DNA from: Clostridia bacterium
GTDB taxonomy: Bacteria; Bacillota_A; Clostridia; Christensenellales; Aristaeellaceae
Assembly (NCBI GenBank): GCA_017518705.1
Contig: JAFWUC010000045.1
Location: forward strand, 1-54,590
Direction: 5' to 3'
Length of the DNA: 54,590 bases
Positions 1 to 7,354 of this stretch are shown one piece after another. The notes beneath the pieces were generated by a model that did no database searches, was not told the DNA's origin, and saw only the letters and a list, made by a program, of their open reading frames with translations. Within the stretch, counting starts at the first letter, position 1, and each line of letters begins with the position of its first letter. Both the position numbers and the translations under genes were made by a program.

Positions 1-1
1 A

Positions 2-832
2 AGCGTATACTCCTACTGGATGATACTGCACTACGCCTACGGACTGATATTCGTCGACGCTCTGTGCTACGATCCGGGCTTCTCCAGCGGAGTCGGTCTC
101 TATTCCTCCTATTCCCTGGACGATCCCCAGCAGCTGCTCATCTACTCCGCCGACTACGGCAGCTTCGCCAAGAATTCCTATATAACCGCACTCACCAATG
201 CCTTCGGCGCATCCGGCGTGATGTTCAGCTTTAAGCCCCTGCCCTTTACCGGCGCGCCCGAAGCCGCGCGCATCGCGGGCATCAACGAAGGCGGGCTCAT
301 GCTCACCATGAACGCCACCGCCGAACTCGCGGACGAATATCTTGAGCCTCAGACCGCTGACGGCGGCGACACCTCCGATTATTCCTCGGGAAGCGTCAAA
401 CTGACCGCCACCGGCAACGTGAACGTGCGCACCGACGCGGGCAAGGACTACAAGTCCCGCGGCACCCTTAAAAAGGGAGCCACCGCCCCTTACCTGAACG
501 TGAGCAAGGTGGACGAGCGCGGCACCGCCTGGCACAAGATCAGCTTTAACGGCAAGGAAGGCTGGGTCTCCTCCAAATACTCCTCCCTCAGTGTGATCGA
601 CAAGGTCACTCCCAAGACCGTGATCGGCACCGTCAAGGCTACCGGGGACGTAAATGTGAGGACGCAGGCTAACAAGGACGCAAAGATCGTCACCGCCCTC
701 AAAAAGGGATCCTCTCTACCCTTCGCCCGGGAAATAAGGCTGGACGACCGGGGCGTCGTGTGGTTCAAAGTCTACACCGGCACCGGAAGCAACACCGGCT
801 GGGTCTCCAGCAAGTATTCGACGCTCAAATAA
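2..832 (+). CDS. Secreted-type protein with two C-terminal SH3b domains (5' end outside window)
   Basis: The frame is open from the first bases of the window, so the true start lies upstream and the N-terminus is missing. The last ~145 residues hold two tandem bacterial SH3 (SH3b/SH3_3) domains. Each has the signature VNVRT, then LKKG, then a GWVSSKYS ending. Such domains usually bind peptidoglycan or cell-wall polymers and occur in extracellular wall hydrolases or wall-associated proteins. The visible N-terminal ~120 residues are rich in Tyr and Ser and match no family I recognise, so the catalytic role, if any, is unknown. The call of SH3b domains is firm; a wall location is inferred from the family. 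Confidence 0.75.
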   Translation, partial: SVYSYWMILHYAYGLIFVDALCYDPGFSSGVGLYSSYSLDDPQQLLIYSADYGSFAKNSYITALTNAFGASGVMFSFKPLPFTGAPEAARIAGINEGGLMLTMNATAELADEYLEPQTADGGDTSDYSSGSVKLTATGNVNVRTDAGKDYKSRGTLKKGATAPYLNVSKVDERGTAWHKISFNGKEGWVSSKYSSLSVIDKVTPKTVIGTVKATGDVNVRTQANKDAKIVTALKKGSSLPFAREIRLDDRGVVWFKVYTGTGSNTGWVSSKYSTLK

Positions 833-853
833 ACAGCGCCAACGGTTTTTGAG

Positions 854-881
854 CGGCCGGCGCCCGTAAGGGTCCCGGCCG
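854..881 (+). terminator. Possible weak hairpin terminator after the SH3b gene
   Basis: CGGCCGG pairs with CCGGCCG, with an inner CCC/GGG pairing around GTAA. The following bases (TTATAGT) are not a strong T-run, so this may be only a stable 3' hairpin. Confidence 0.3.
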
Positions 882-905
882 TTATAGTACAAAAGGAGTC
901 ACATC

Positions 906-1511
906 ATGAACGCTGAGATAGACATTTCAAACGTGGAGCTCAAAACGCCCAGACTGCTGCTCAGGCCCTGGAGGGAAAGCGACCTGAACGACTTTTTCGC
1001 CTACGCCCGCGTGGACGGCGTAGGCCAGATGGCGGGCTGGAATCCCCACAAAAGCATAGAGGAGTCCCGCGGGATACTGGACAGTTTCATCGAGCACAAA
1101 AAGACCTTCGCGCTTGAGTATAACGGCCGCGCGGTCGGCTCTCTGGGTATAGAAAAGTATTCCGAGGACCGCTTCCCCGAGCTGGCCGAAAAGCGCTGCC
1201 GCGAGCTGGGTTTCGTTTTGGCAAAGGACTGCTGGGGGCAGGGTCTGATGCCCGAGGCGGTAAAGGAAGTCTGCCGCTACCTGTTTGAGGACGTCCGGCT
1301 GGACGCCATACTCTGCGCCCACTTCCTCCGCAACGAAAGGTCCGCCAGGGTGCAGCAGAAATGCGGCTTCGTTTTCTATGCCGCGGGCACTTTCCTGACC
1401 CATTACGGAACGTTGGAGGACGACCGCACCAACATACTGACAAAGGAGCGCTGGTCGGAGCTTCAAAAGGGAAACGACCAGGACTTCTCCACGGCGGCGA
1501 ATAAACGGTAA
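906..1511 (+). CDS. GNAT family N-acetyltransferase (RimJ/RimL-like)
   Basis: This is a 201-residue GNAT acetyltransferase that would transfer an acetyl group from acetyl-CoA to an amine. It opens with the RimJ/RimL-type phrase LKTPRLLLRPWRESDL and carries the acetyl-CoA loop region around CWGQGLMPEAV. The end of the fold is marked by NERSARVQQKCGF, the usual N-x-x-S-x-R-x-x-x-K-x-G-F segment. Start: an ATG preceded by AAAAGGAG at good spacing. It sits between two unrelated genes and appears to be a single-gene unit. The substrate (ribosomal protein N-terminus, antibiotic or metabolite) cannot be told from the sequence. Confidence 0.85.
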   Translation: MNAEIDISNVELKTPRLLLRPWRESDLNDFFAYARVDGVGQMAGWNPHKSIEESRGILDSFIEHKKTFALEYNGRAVGSLGIEKYSEDRFPELAEKRCRELGFVLAKDCWGQGLMPEAVKEVCRYLFEDVRLDAILCAHFLRNERSARVQQKCGFVFYAAGTFLTHYGTLEDDRTNILTKERWSELQKGNDQDFSTAANKR

Positions 1512-1547
1512 ACTTATATGTTAAAACCGTGCTCATAAAAAAATAAC

Positions 1548-1575
1548 TTGCAAATTTCGAGAAATCAGCTATAAT
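1548..1575 (+). promoter_or_regulatory. Sigma-A-type promoter of the EF-G-like gene
   Basis: TTGCAA (1548-1553), a 16-base spacer and TATAAT (1570-1575), about 50 bases before the ATG at 1628. Confidence 0.6.
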
Positions 1576-1627
1576 AAAGTGGTCTATGTGTATAAGCACA
1601 AAAAGTATCATTTAAGGGGAGAAGCAA

Positions 1628-3712
1628 ATGAAAGACTATACTGCAAAGAATATCCGTAACGTCGCCGTACTTGGGCATGGCGGCGAGGGTAAGACCACCC
1701 TCGTCGAGGCTCTGCTCTACACCGCCGGCGCCATCGACCGTCAGGGCAAGGTGGAAAACGGCACCGCCACCACCGACTACGATCCCGAAGAGGTGCGCCG
1801 CCAGATCTCAATTTCCGCAGCGCTGGCTCCCCTGGAGTATAAGGACACCAAAATCAACCTGGTCGACATTCCCGGCTTCTTCGATTTTGCCGGCGAAATG
1901 ATGGGCCCCCTGACCGTATGCGAAGGTGCGGTCATCACCGTGGGCGCGGTCGGCGGTCTGGACGTGGGCGCTGAGAAGGCGTGGAAAGAGTGCGACAAGC
2001 ACCACACCTCCCGCATGATCATCATCAACAACATGTCCCGCGAAAACGCCAACTTCGAGAAGGCGCTGGCCACCATCACCGACAAGTACGGCTCTCACGT
2101 GGCTCCCATCGAGGTCCCCATCGTGGAGAACGGCCAGTTCACCGGCGTCGTATGCGTACTGGAGAACAAGGCGTTCACCGGCGAAGGCAAGGCTCTTAAA
2201 GAGATCCCGATCCCCGACAGCGTGAAGGACGAAGTCGAATCCTGCCGCGAGAAGATCATGGAAGCCGCCGCCGGCGCCGACGAAGAACTCATGGAGAAGT
2301 ACTTCGAGGAGCTGGAGCTCTCTCCCGAAGACACCATGAAGGGTCTCAGGAAGGGCATCCTGGACGGCAGCGTAGTGCCCGTAGTGTGCTGCGACTCCAT
2401 CACCCGCGTAGGCCTTGGCAAGGTGCTGGACAACATCGTTGACCTGCTGCCCTCTCCCGACGGCCGCGTACACAAGGGCGTGAATCCCAAGACTGACGAA
2501 GCCGACGAGCGCGTCACCGCCGAAGACCAGCCCTTCTCCGCTCAGGTGTTCAAGACCCTGGCCGACCCCTTCGTGGGCAAGCTGAGCCTCATCAAGATCA
2601 ACAGCGGCGTGCTGACCGGCGACATGACCCTGTACAACGCCAACGCCGAAAAGACCGAGAAACCCGGCACCATCTACTATATGCTGGGCAAGAAGACCAA
2701 CCCCATGAACAAGGGCGTAGCGGGCGACATCATCGCCCTGGCCAAGCTGGTCAGCGTTTCCACCGGCAACACCCTGTGCGACCAGGCCAAGCCCATCAAG
2801 TATCCCGACATCGACTTCCCGGCGCCCTGCATCTCCATGGCCGTGTACGCCAAGAAGGCCGGCGAGGAAGACAAGATCTTTAACGGCCTGAACCGCCTGA
2901 TGGAAGAAGATCCCACCATCACCGTCACCAAGGTCGTGGAGACCACCGAGAGCCTCATCAACGGCATCGGCGAGACCCAGATCGACGTCGTGGCCAAGAA
3001 GCTGGAGAGCAAGTTCGGCGTGCAGTGCCTGCTGCAGGATCCCAAGATCCCCTACCGTGAGTCCATCCGCAAGAAGGTCGACGTGCGCGGCCGCCACAAG
3101 AAGCAGTCCGGCGGACACGGCCAGTTCGGCGACGTGGTCATCGAGTTCCGTCCCAACGACGATCCCACCAACAACGATTTCGTGTTCGAAGACGCGGTCG
3201 TGGGCGGCGTCGTGCCCCGCAACTTCATCCCCGCGGTCGAAAAGGGTCTGAGGGAGAACATCAAGAAGGGCGTGCTGGCGGGCTTCCCCGTAGTGGGCCT
3301 TACCGCCAAGCTGCATGACGGCAGCTACCACCCCGTAGACTCCTCCGAAATGGCGTTCAAGACCGCCGCGCGTCTTGCCTTCAAACAGCTGGATACCGCC
3401 AGCCCCTACCTGCTTGAGCCCGTGTACCGCGCCAAGATCGTCGTGCCCAACGAGTACGTCGGCACTATCATGGGCGACATGAGCAAGCGCCGCGGTTCCG
3501 TGGGCGACCAGCAGACCCTGGAGGACGGCGAGGTGCAGCTGGAGGCGACTGTGCCCCAGAGCGAAATGTTCAAGTACGCCACCGACCTGCGTTCCATGAC
3601 CCAGGGCAGAGGCTCCTTCTCCATGGAGTTCGACAGCTATCAGGAAGTGCCCGCCCAGAACGCCAGGAAGATCATCGAGAGCGCCAAGAAAGACGAGGAC
3701 GAGGACGAATAA
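1628..3712 (+). CDS. EF-G-like translation factor paralogue with degenerate G motifs
   Basis: This 694-residue protein has the full EF-G domain order. There is a G domain (1 to ~270), a beta-barrel domain II, domain III, domain IV containing YRESIRKKVDVRG and KKQSGGHGQFGDV, and domain V with the RRGSVG loop. It resembles the EF-G2-like group. The P-loop is intact (GHGGEGKT, 16-23). The other nucleotide motifs deviate: G3 is DIPGF (80-84) instead of DTPGH, G4 is NNMS (134-137) instead of NKxD, and the G5 region reads CCDS where canonical EF-G has a GSA-type loop. The Lys and Asp that read guanine are thus absent, as is the catalytic His. GTPase activity is doubtful. Start: ATG after AGGGGAG. 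It is a single gene with its own promoter and terminator. A canonical fusA must lie elsewhere. Confidence 0.88.
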   Translation: MKDYTAKNIRNVAVLGHGGEGKTTLVEALLYTAGAIDRQGKVENGTATTDYDPEEVRRQISISAALAPLEYKDTKINLVDIPGFFDFAGEMMGPLTVCEGAVITVGAVGGLDVGAEKAWKECDKHHTSRMIIINNMSRENANFEKALATITDKYGSHVAPIEVPIVENGQFTGVVCVLENKAFTGEGKALKEIPIPDSVKDEVESCREKIMEAAAGADEELMEKYFEELELSPEDTMKGLRKGILDGSVVPVVCCDSITRVGLGKVLDNIVDLLPSPDGRVHKGVNPKTDEADERVTAEDQPFSAQVFKTLADPFVGKLSLIKINSGVLTGDMTLYNANAEKTEKPGTIYYMLGKKTNPMNKGVAGDIIALAKLVSVSTGNTLCDQAKPIKYPDIDFPAPCISMAVYAKKAGEEDKIFNGLNRLMEEDPTITVTKVVETTESLINGIGETQIDVVAKKLESKFGVQCLLQDPKIPYRESIRKKVDVRGRHKKQSGGHGQFGDVVIEFRPNDDPTNNDFVFEDAVVGGVVPRNFIPAVEKGLRENIKKGVLAGFPVVGLTAKLHDGSYHPVDSSEMAFKTAARLAFKQLDTASPYLLEPVYRAKIVVPNEYVGTIMGDMSKRRGSVGDQQTLEDGEVQLEATVPQSEMFKYATDLRSMTQGRGSFSMEFDSYQEVPAQNARKIIESAKKDEDEDE

Positions 3713-3737
3713 TCCGTCTGACGGATACAGATCATAC

Positions 3738-3780
3738 AAAAGAACCGGGAAGCATCACCGCTTCCCGGTTCTTTTGTTTT
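3738..3780 (+). terminator. Rho-independent terminator of the EF-G-like gene
   Basis: A perfect 16-bp stem (3738-3753 with 3760-3775) around a 6-base loop, running straight into TTTTGTTTTATT. The A-rich left arm may let it act on the minus strand also. Confidence 0.9.
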
Positions 3781-3834
3781 ATTGGTTTCTTGTCCCAATC
3801 ATCGATGATATACTTCCCATAAGTCATCTATAAG

Positions 3835-4356
3835 CTAAAACAGCAAAGGGAGGATTTCTTTATACCGCTCATTGATGGGCATTGTCCTTACGCAGTAACC
3901 GGCTCTGTTTGTTTCATAAATGCCCTGCTGTTTCTTAAGGCACGCTTTCAAGAATTTCATGTGCTTTGGGGATTTACTGACCCACGGCAGCAGTGTCAAA
4001 TATATATCAAACATTGCCGTGTTTTTGTATTTTTTGTCCTGTTGGGCCAAATCAACGCCCTTTTTCAGCAGTTTCCAGCCGATCTTGAGCGCGCGTTTCT
4101 CAATGATCCAATTGGCGAGAATGTGAAATTCGTTACGTCCATCCTGTGTTATGACGTTTACCGGCACACGATGCCTGAGCAGATACTCAGCCGTATCATA
4201 TTTTCTGTTGGCTATAGCCTGTTCCAGAAGGCTTGATCCGTCAACCCATCGCATTTCCCGTAATTCACGGAACGAAAGCTTTCTTTCCTTAACTGCCCTT
4301 AGAAATACATCATGATCACCAAAATATCCGGCGATCAAAAACAAATCTTTCATCAC
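3835..4356 (-). CDS. Ankyrin-repeat-like small cytoplasmic protein
   Basis: This 173-residue protein has no signal peptide or membrane segment. It shows ankyrin-like helix pairs, for instance SLLEQAIANRKYDTAEYLL followed by a V-N-x-x-x-x-D-G turn, and later GWKLLKKGVDLAQQD. Repeats are degenerate, so the family call is tentative. Its base composition is clearly more A+T-rich than the neighbours and it uses codons they avoid, which suggests recent acquisition. The start is an ATG preceded by GAGGTGCTGT. Small solitary ankyrin-like proteins in Firmicutes are sometimes immunity proteins of polymorphic toxins, but no toxin gene is visible nearby, so no function is assigned. Confidence 0.6.
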   Translation of the reverse strand: MMKDLFLIAGYFGDHDVFLRAVKERKLSFRELREMRWVDGSSLLEQAIANRKYDTAEYLLRHRVPVNVITQDGRNEFHILANWIIEKRALKIGWKLLKKGVDLAQQDKKYKNTAMFDIYLTLLPWVSKSPKHMKFLKACLKKQQGIYETNRAGYCVRTMPINERYKEILPLLF

Positions 4357-4427
4357 AGCACCTCGTACGTGTTATCAGCGAAAAAGTATTCCGACAGCAT
4401 TATCAGGCACTCATATAATAATCCGGC

Positions 4428-4988
4428 TCACCTGCGCGTGATGGCAATAAGCAGCGGCGGGCGTTTCGTAATATTCAGATACCCGGTCACCCGGGCATCG
4501 AACACGCTGTCGTCCAGCGTCTTTGCCCAGGCTAGCAGCGCCGCTTTCTCACTTTCCCCTTCCGGATGTCCGGGGTACACGCACACGGTCATAAGCCCGC
4601 CCTTTTTAAGCAATTCCAGGCATTTGTTAACGGCTTTCAGCGTGCTCTCCGCGTGCGTGGTCACGGCGTGTTCCGCTTTGGGCAGCCAGCCCAGGTTGAA
4701 CATTACCCCGTCGACCGGCTCTTTCACATATGCGTCCACGTTTTCGTGGGAGTCCAGTATAAGGCGGCACCGCTTAAGCAGTCCCACTTCGCTTAGTCTG
4801 GCCCGCGTAGCGTCTATCGCTTCCGGCTGCACGTCAAAGCCGTACACCCGGCCTGTCTCTCCCACCTTCCCGGCAAGGTAGGCCGTGTCGTAGCCGTTGC
4901 CCATGGTGGCGTCTATCACAGCGGCGCCTTCCAGGGGCAGTTTGTCCCAGAGTTCCCGCGTCCAGGCGCGGGCGTTGCCAAGATCCAT
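4428..4988 (-). CDS. MnmM/YtqB-type class I SAM-dependent methyltransferase
   Basis: A 186-residue Rossmann methyltransferase of the rRNA_methylase (PF06962) family. Motif I is VIDATMGNGYDTAYLA near the N-terminus. The family-specific segment FNLGWLP follows in the middle of the protein and GGLMTVCVYPGHPEG later. The B. subtilis member YtqB (MnmM) methylates the aminomethyl group of wobble uridine in tRNA; the same role is likely here but is inferred by family. I chose the ATG at 4988 because GAGGGAG stands just before it. Longer frames run into the upstream gene. A strong hairpin terminator lies only 13 bases upstream of the start, so expression may depend on read-through from the upstream gene. 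Confidence 0.82.
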   Translation of the reverse strand: MDLGNARAWTRELWDKLPLEGAAVIDATMGNGYDTAYLAGKVGETGRVYGFDVQPEAIDATRARLSEVGLLKRCRLILDSHENVDAYVKEPVDGVMFNLGWLPKAEHAVTTHAESTLKAVNKCLELLKKGGLMTVCVYPGHPEGESEKAALLAWAKTLDDSVFDARVTGYLNITKRPPLLIAITRR

Positions 4989-5000
4989 ATTTCTCCCTCG

Positions 5001-5034
5001 AAAAAAGCGGAGGACAAGCTCCTCCGCCTTTTTG
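5001..5034 (-). terminator. Intrinsic terminator between the His/Cys-module gene and the methyltransferase gene
   Basis: On the minus strand the stem GCGGAGGA/TCCTCCGC (5020-5027 with 5007-5014, 5-base loop) is followed by TTTTTT at 5006-5001. It ends the upstream gene and abuts the ribosome site of the next gene. The flanking A-run could make it bidirectional. Confidence 0.8.
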
Positions 5035-5044
5035 TATTTATCGC

Positions 5045-6427
5045 TTAATTGCCCTGAAGCTTCAGAAGCTCTTCCAGCGCGTCGCCTTCCGAGAAGGGAT
5101 TGCATACCGAACAGGGTTTCTTCCCGTCGATGTGCAGCGCCTCGTACAGGGTATGCACGTACCTGTCGTCGTACATCTGGTTGCATTCCTGAGTGGAGTG
5201 ATACTTTTTGCTGTTCACGCCGTAATACACGGTGATGGTCTTCTCATATTCCTGCAACAGCCAGGTCTGGGTGTCCAATTCTTCACTGGTGCTCACGCCC
5301 AGCTCCTGCTGGCGCAGGTATTCGTACACCGTATCCGCCTGGCACCTGGGGCAGTAGGTATAGTGTCCCTCGTACACGTCCTTGAAGGGGATCACCTTGT
5401 ATGTGTTGCCTTCGAACTGATTGCATACGTCGGAGGTGTGCGCCACGTTCCTGGTGTCCACCCACAGATAATCGGTCGTGCCCCTGGAGAGCATCTGCGT
5501 GCTCACCACGCCGCACTTTTCGCACACCTGTTTGCCCGCTATCTGCGCCTCTTTCAGTGTGTGGCTCTCGGCGTTCATCATGCCGGAGCAGTTCCTTATC
5601 AGATGGTAATAGGTGCCGCCGGGAGTAAAGTACACCGGCGCTTCCGATACGTCCTTGACTGCGGGCAGCACTATGGGCGCCGGAGTGGGAGTGGGTTCGG
5701 GAGTGGGAGTTATGACGGGCATGGAGGGTACGGGCGTGGTAGAAACGAACACCTGGGTCGGCTCCGGAGTGAAGGTGTTGGCAACCACCAGACCGCTTGG
5801 ATTCTGCACCTTGGGCGCGTTGCCCCGCTCAGGCTCCTTGTAGCCCACCATGTTCTTGTATGCCGCCAGCAGCCCCGCGGGCAGCTGCGTCTTCAGGTAC
5901 GCCGCGTTCCCGGAAACGGGCTCAAGCAGTTCGATGCCCTTTTTAGCCATCGGGACCTTTACTTCGTTCCAGATCTTTTCCGTGCGTTCCGCGTAGGCGT
6001 CTTTCACGCCCTTAACGCCCGCGCCCAAAGTGTCCCATACGCCCTGGGTCTTGTCGTATACCCAGTCGAAAGCCTTGTTCATGCCTTCCTGCGCCCGCAT
6101 GACCGACGGATTGGTTGTCTTGATGCTGGCAGCGTACACCAAAAGCATGCAGAACACTACCGCTCCCACAAATGTGAGCAGCAGCTTGACTCCCACGGAA
6201 AAACGGCTGCGCCGGTTCCACAGCAGCACCAGTCCCACCGGGAACACCGCGATGAGCAGTACGATCGAGAGCACAGCGAACCAGTTCACGCGCCTTTCCT
6301 CCTGCATTTCGTAATGGCTGGTCAGCCCGTCCTCGCTGTACGGAGAACGCTTATCGCTGCGGTCGAAATATGATTTGCCCGAAACGGATTTGCGGCTGTC
6401 CTGGTAACCTTTATAAGTCAATAGCAT
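5045..6427 (-). CDS. Membrane protein with Thr/Pro linker and three His/Cys (H-x4-C...C-x2-C) modules
   Basis: A 460-residue protein of unknown function. Residues 1-47 are polar. Two membrane segments follow at about 49-70 and 79-101, then an amphipathic stretch to ~200. A Thr/Pro linker (TPEPTPTPAP) leads to three repeated modules at about 265-306, 321-362 and 400-442. Each module has H-x4-C-x(21-23)-C-x2-C: H275/C280/C302/C305, H330/C335/C359/C362 and H410/C415/C439/C442. This spacing suggests three zinc sites. Single copies of a similar module (YH....C...G...C..C) occur at the ends of some Clostridial surface proteins and nucleases. With the short loop between the two membrane segments, the modules lie on the same side as the N-terminus. 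The start has AAGGAAG upstream. Confidence 0.7.
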   Translation of the reverse strand: MLLTYKGYQDSRKSVSGKSYFDRSDKRSPYSEDGLTSHYEMQEERRVNWFAVLSIVLLIAVFPVGLVLLWNRRSRFSVGVKLLLTFVGAVVFCMLLVYAASIKTTNPSVMRAQEGMNKAFDWVYDKTQGVWDTLGAGVKGVKDAYAERTEKIWNEVKVPMAKKGIELLEPVSGNAAYLKTQLPAGLLAAYKNMVGYKEPERGNAPKVQNPSGLVVANTFTPEPTQVFVSTTPVPSMPVITPTPEPTPTPAPIVLPAVKDVSEAPVYFTPGGTYYHLIRNCSGMMNAESHTLKEAQIAGKQVCEKCGVVSTQMLSRGTTDYLWVDTRNVAHTSDVCNQFEGNTYKVIPFKDVYEGHYTYCPRCQADTVYEYLRQQELGVSTSEELDTQTWLLQEYEKTITVYYGVNSKKYHSTQECNQMYDDRYVHTLYEALHIDGKKPCSVCNPFSEGDALEELLKLQGN

Positions 6428-6459
6428 GATGTGCGCTTCCTTAATCGTTATGTGTTCAA

Positions 6460-6488
6460 ATTATACCACACGCCGCCAGATATTACAA
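6460..6488 (-). promoter_or_regulatory. Sigma-A-type promoter of the His/Cys-module gene
   Basis: Minus strand TTGTAA (6488-6483), a 17-base spacer and TATAAT (6465-6460), about 33 bases before the ATG. Confidence 0.7.
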
Positions 6489-6549
6489 GAGTATTACAGC
6501 TTATGCAGCGAATTTAATATTTTCGACTAATTCAGTAATATGTTAATAT

Positions 6550-6617
6550 TTCGGTACAATATCATTTGGATATTGACAAACGCCATGGTAATCAGTATAA
6601 TGCAATCGTTCGGTACA
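6550..6617 (+). promoter_or_regulatory. Direct repeats flanking the marR promoter (candidate operator)
   Basis: TTCGGTACA occurs at 6550-6558 and again at 6609-6617, each followed within a few bases by ATTTGG. One copy lies upstream of the -35 and one downstream of the -10. A further pair, TTAATATTTTCG at 6514 and TTAATATTTCGG at 6543, is nearby. Autoregulation by the MarR protein is inferred. Confidence 0.45.
6573..6601 (+). promoter_or_regulatory. Consensus sigma-A promoter of the marR-type gene
   Basis: TTGACA (6573-6578), exactly 17 bases, TATAAT (6596-6601). The start codon is at 6642. Confidence 0.85.
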
Positions 6618-6641
6618 GAAGTAATTTGGGAGGTACATGAT

Positions 6642-7292
6642 ATGGAAATGAACAGAGAATTAAAAGACAGTATAATGAAACTATCGATGCTGATCAGGCG
6701 GCTGGAGATGCCCCGCCCCCACGAGCCTGGCGTTCGCGGGCACGCCCAGAAACGTGCGCTGCTGCTGATCGCGCTGAACGAGGGCATCAGCCAGCGGGAA
6801 CTGTGCGAAAAGCTGGGCATTCAGCCCTCCTCCGCCAGCGAACTGCTGGGCAAGCTGGAGGCGCGGGGGCTGATAAACAAAGCCGCCGACCCGGGTGACC
6901 TGCGCACCGTGTTTCTGAGCGTGACCGAGCAGGGCAAACGGGTGCTGGAAAACGGCGAGGAGCAGGAGGACGCCCTGTCCGCCTTCGACAGGCTCAGCGA
7001 CAGCGAAAAGCAGGAAATGAAGGCTTCCGCCGACAAGCTGATCGACGCCTGCGAGGAACGCTGCCGCGAAAGGGGCCTGCACATGTTCCCGCCCCGGTCC
7101 GAAGGCGGCGAGGGCGACGGTATGCCCTTTGGCGGGCCCGGCCGCAGGCCCTTCCCCCACGGCGAAAGGCCTCCGTTCGAAGGGCGTCCTCCCTTTCCCG
7201 GCAGACCGTTTCCCCGCCGCATGCCAAATCCGGCAACGGACCGGGAAACCGAACCCCGTCCCATAAGACCGGACGACATCCAAAAACTTTAA
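6642..7292 (+). CDS. MarR-family transcriptional regulator with a disordered Pro/Arg/Gly/Phe tail
   Basis: A 216-residue winged-helix regulator. The DNA-binding part contains GISQRELCEKLGIQPSSAS (helix-turn-helix) and the wing DPGDLRTVFLSVTEQG. The dimerisation helices follow to about residue 140. The last ~70 residues are low complexity, rich in Pro, Arg, Gly and Phe (for example PPFEGRPPFPGRPFPRR), which is unusual for MarR proteins. I chose the ATG at 6642 because GGGAGG lies eight bases upstream; an earlier in-frame ATG overlaps the promoter. MarR genes of this type often precede ABC exporter genes, but here the gene is alone and ends at a terminator, so any target other than its own promoter lies elsewhere. 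Confidence 0.85.
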   Translation: MEMNRELKDSIMKLSMLIRRLEMPRPHEPGVRGHAQKRALLLIALNEGISQRELCEKLGIQPSSASELLGKLEARGLINKAADPGDLRTVFLSVTEQGKRVLENGEEQEDALSAFDRLSDSEKQEMKASADKLIDACEERCRERGLHMFPPRSEGGEGDGMPFGGPGRRPFPHGERPPFEGRPPFPGRPFPRRMPNPATDRETEPRPIRPDDIQKL

Positions 7293-7298
7293 AACCGC

Positions 7299-7337
7299 AA
7301 AAACAGACGCGCCCGTTTCGGGGCGCGTCTGTTTTTC
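7299..7337. terminator. Bidirectional terminator between convergent genes
   Basis: A 15-bp or longer stem AAAACAGACGCGCCC / GGGGCGCGTCTGTTTT around a short loop, with A-run on the left and T-run on the right. It serves the MarR gene (plus) and the glycosidase-like gene (minus). Confidence 0.9.
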
Positions 7338-7354
7338 TGTGCCTGTTCGGGCTC

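Noticed and set aside
1808..3739. 643-codon open frame antisense to the EF-G-like gene
   Set aside because: It mirrors high-GC third positions of the EF-G frame, its protein is low complexity (Gly, His, Asp, Val) and it has no family match or ribosome site.
5132..6373. 413-codon plus-strand frame over the His/Cys-module gene
   Set aside because: Antisense shadow; the minus-strand gene has promoter, ribosome site, membrane helices and repeated motifs.
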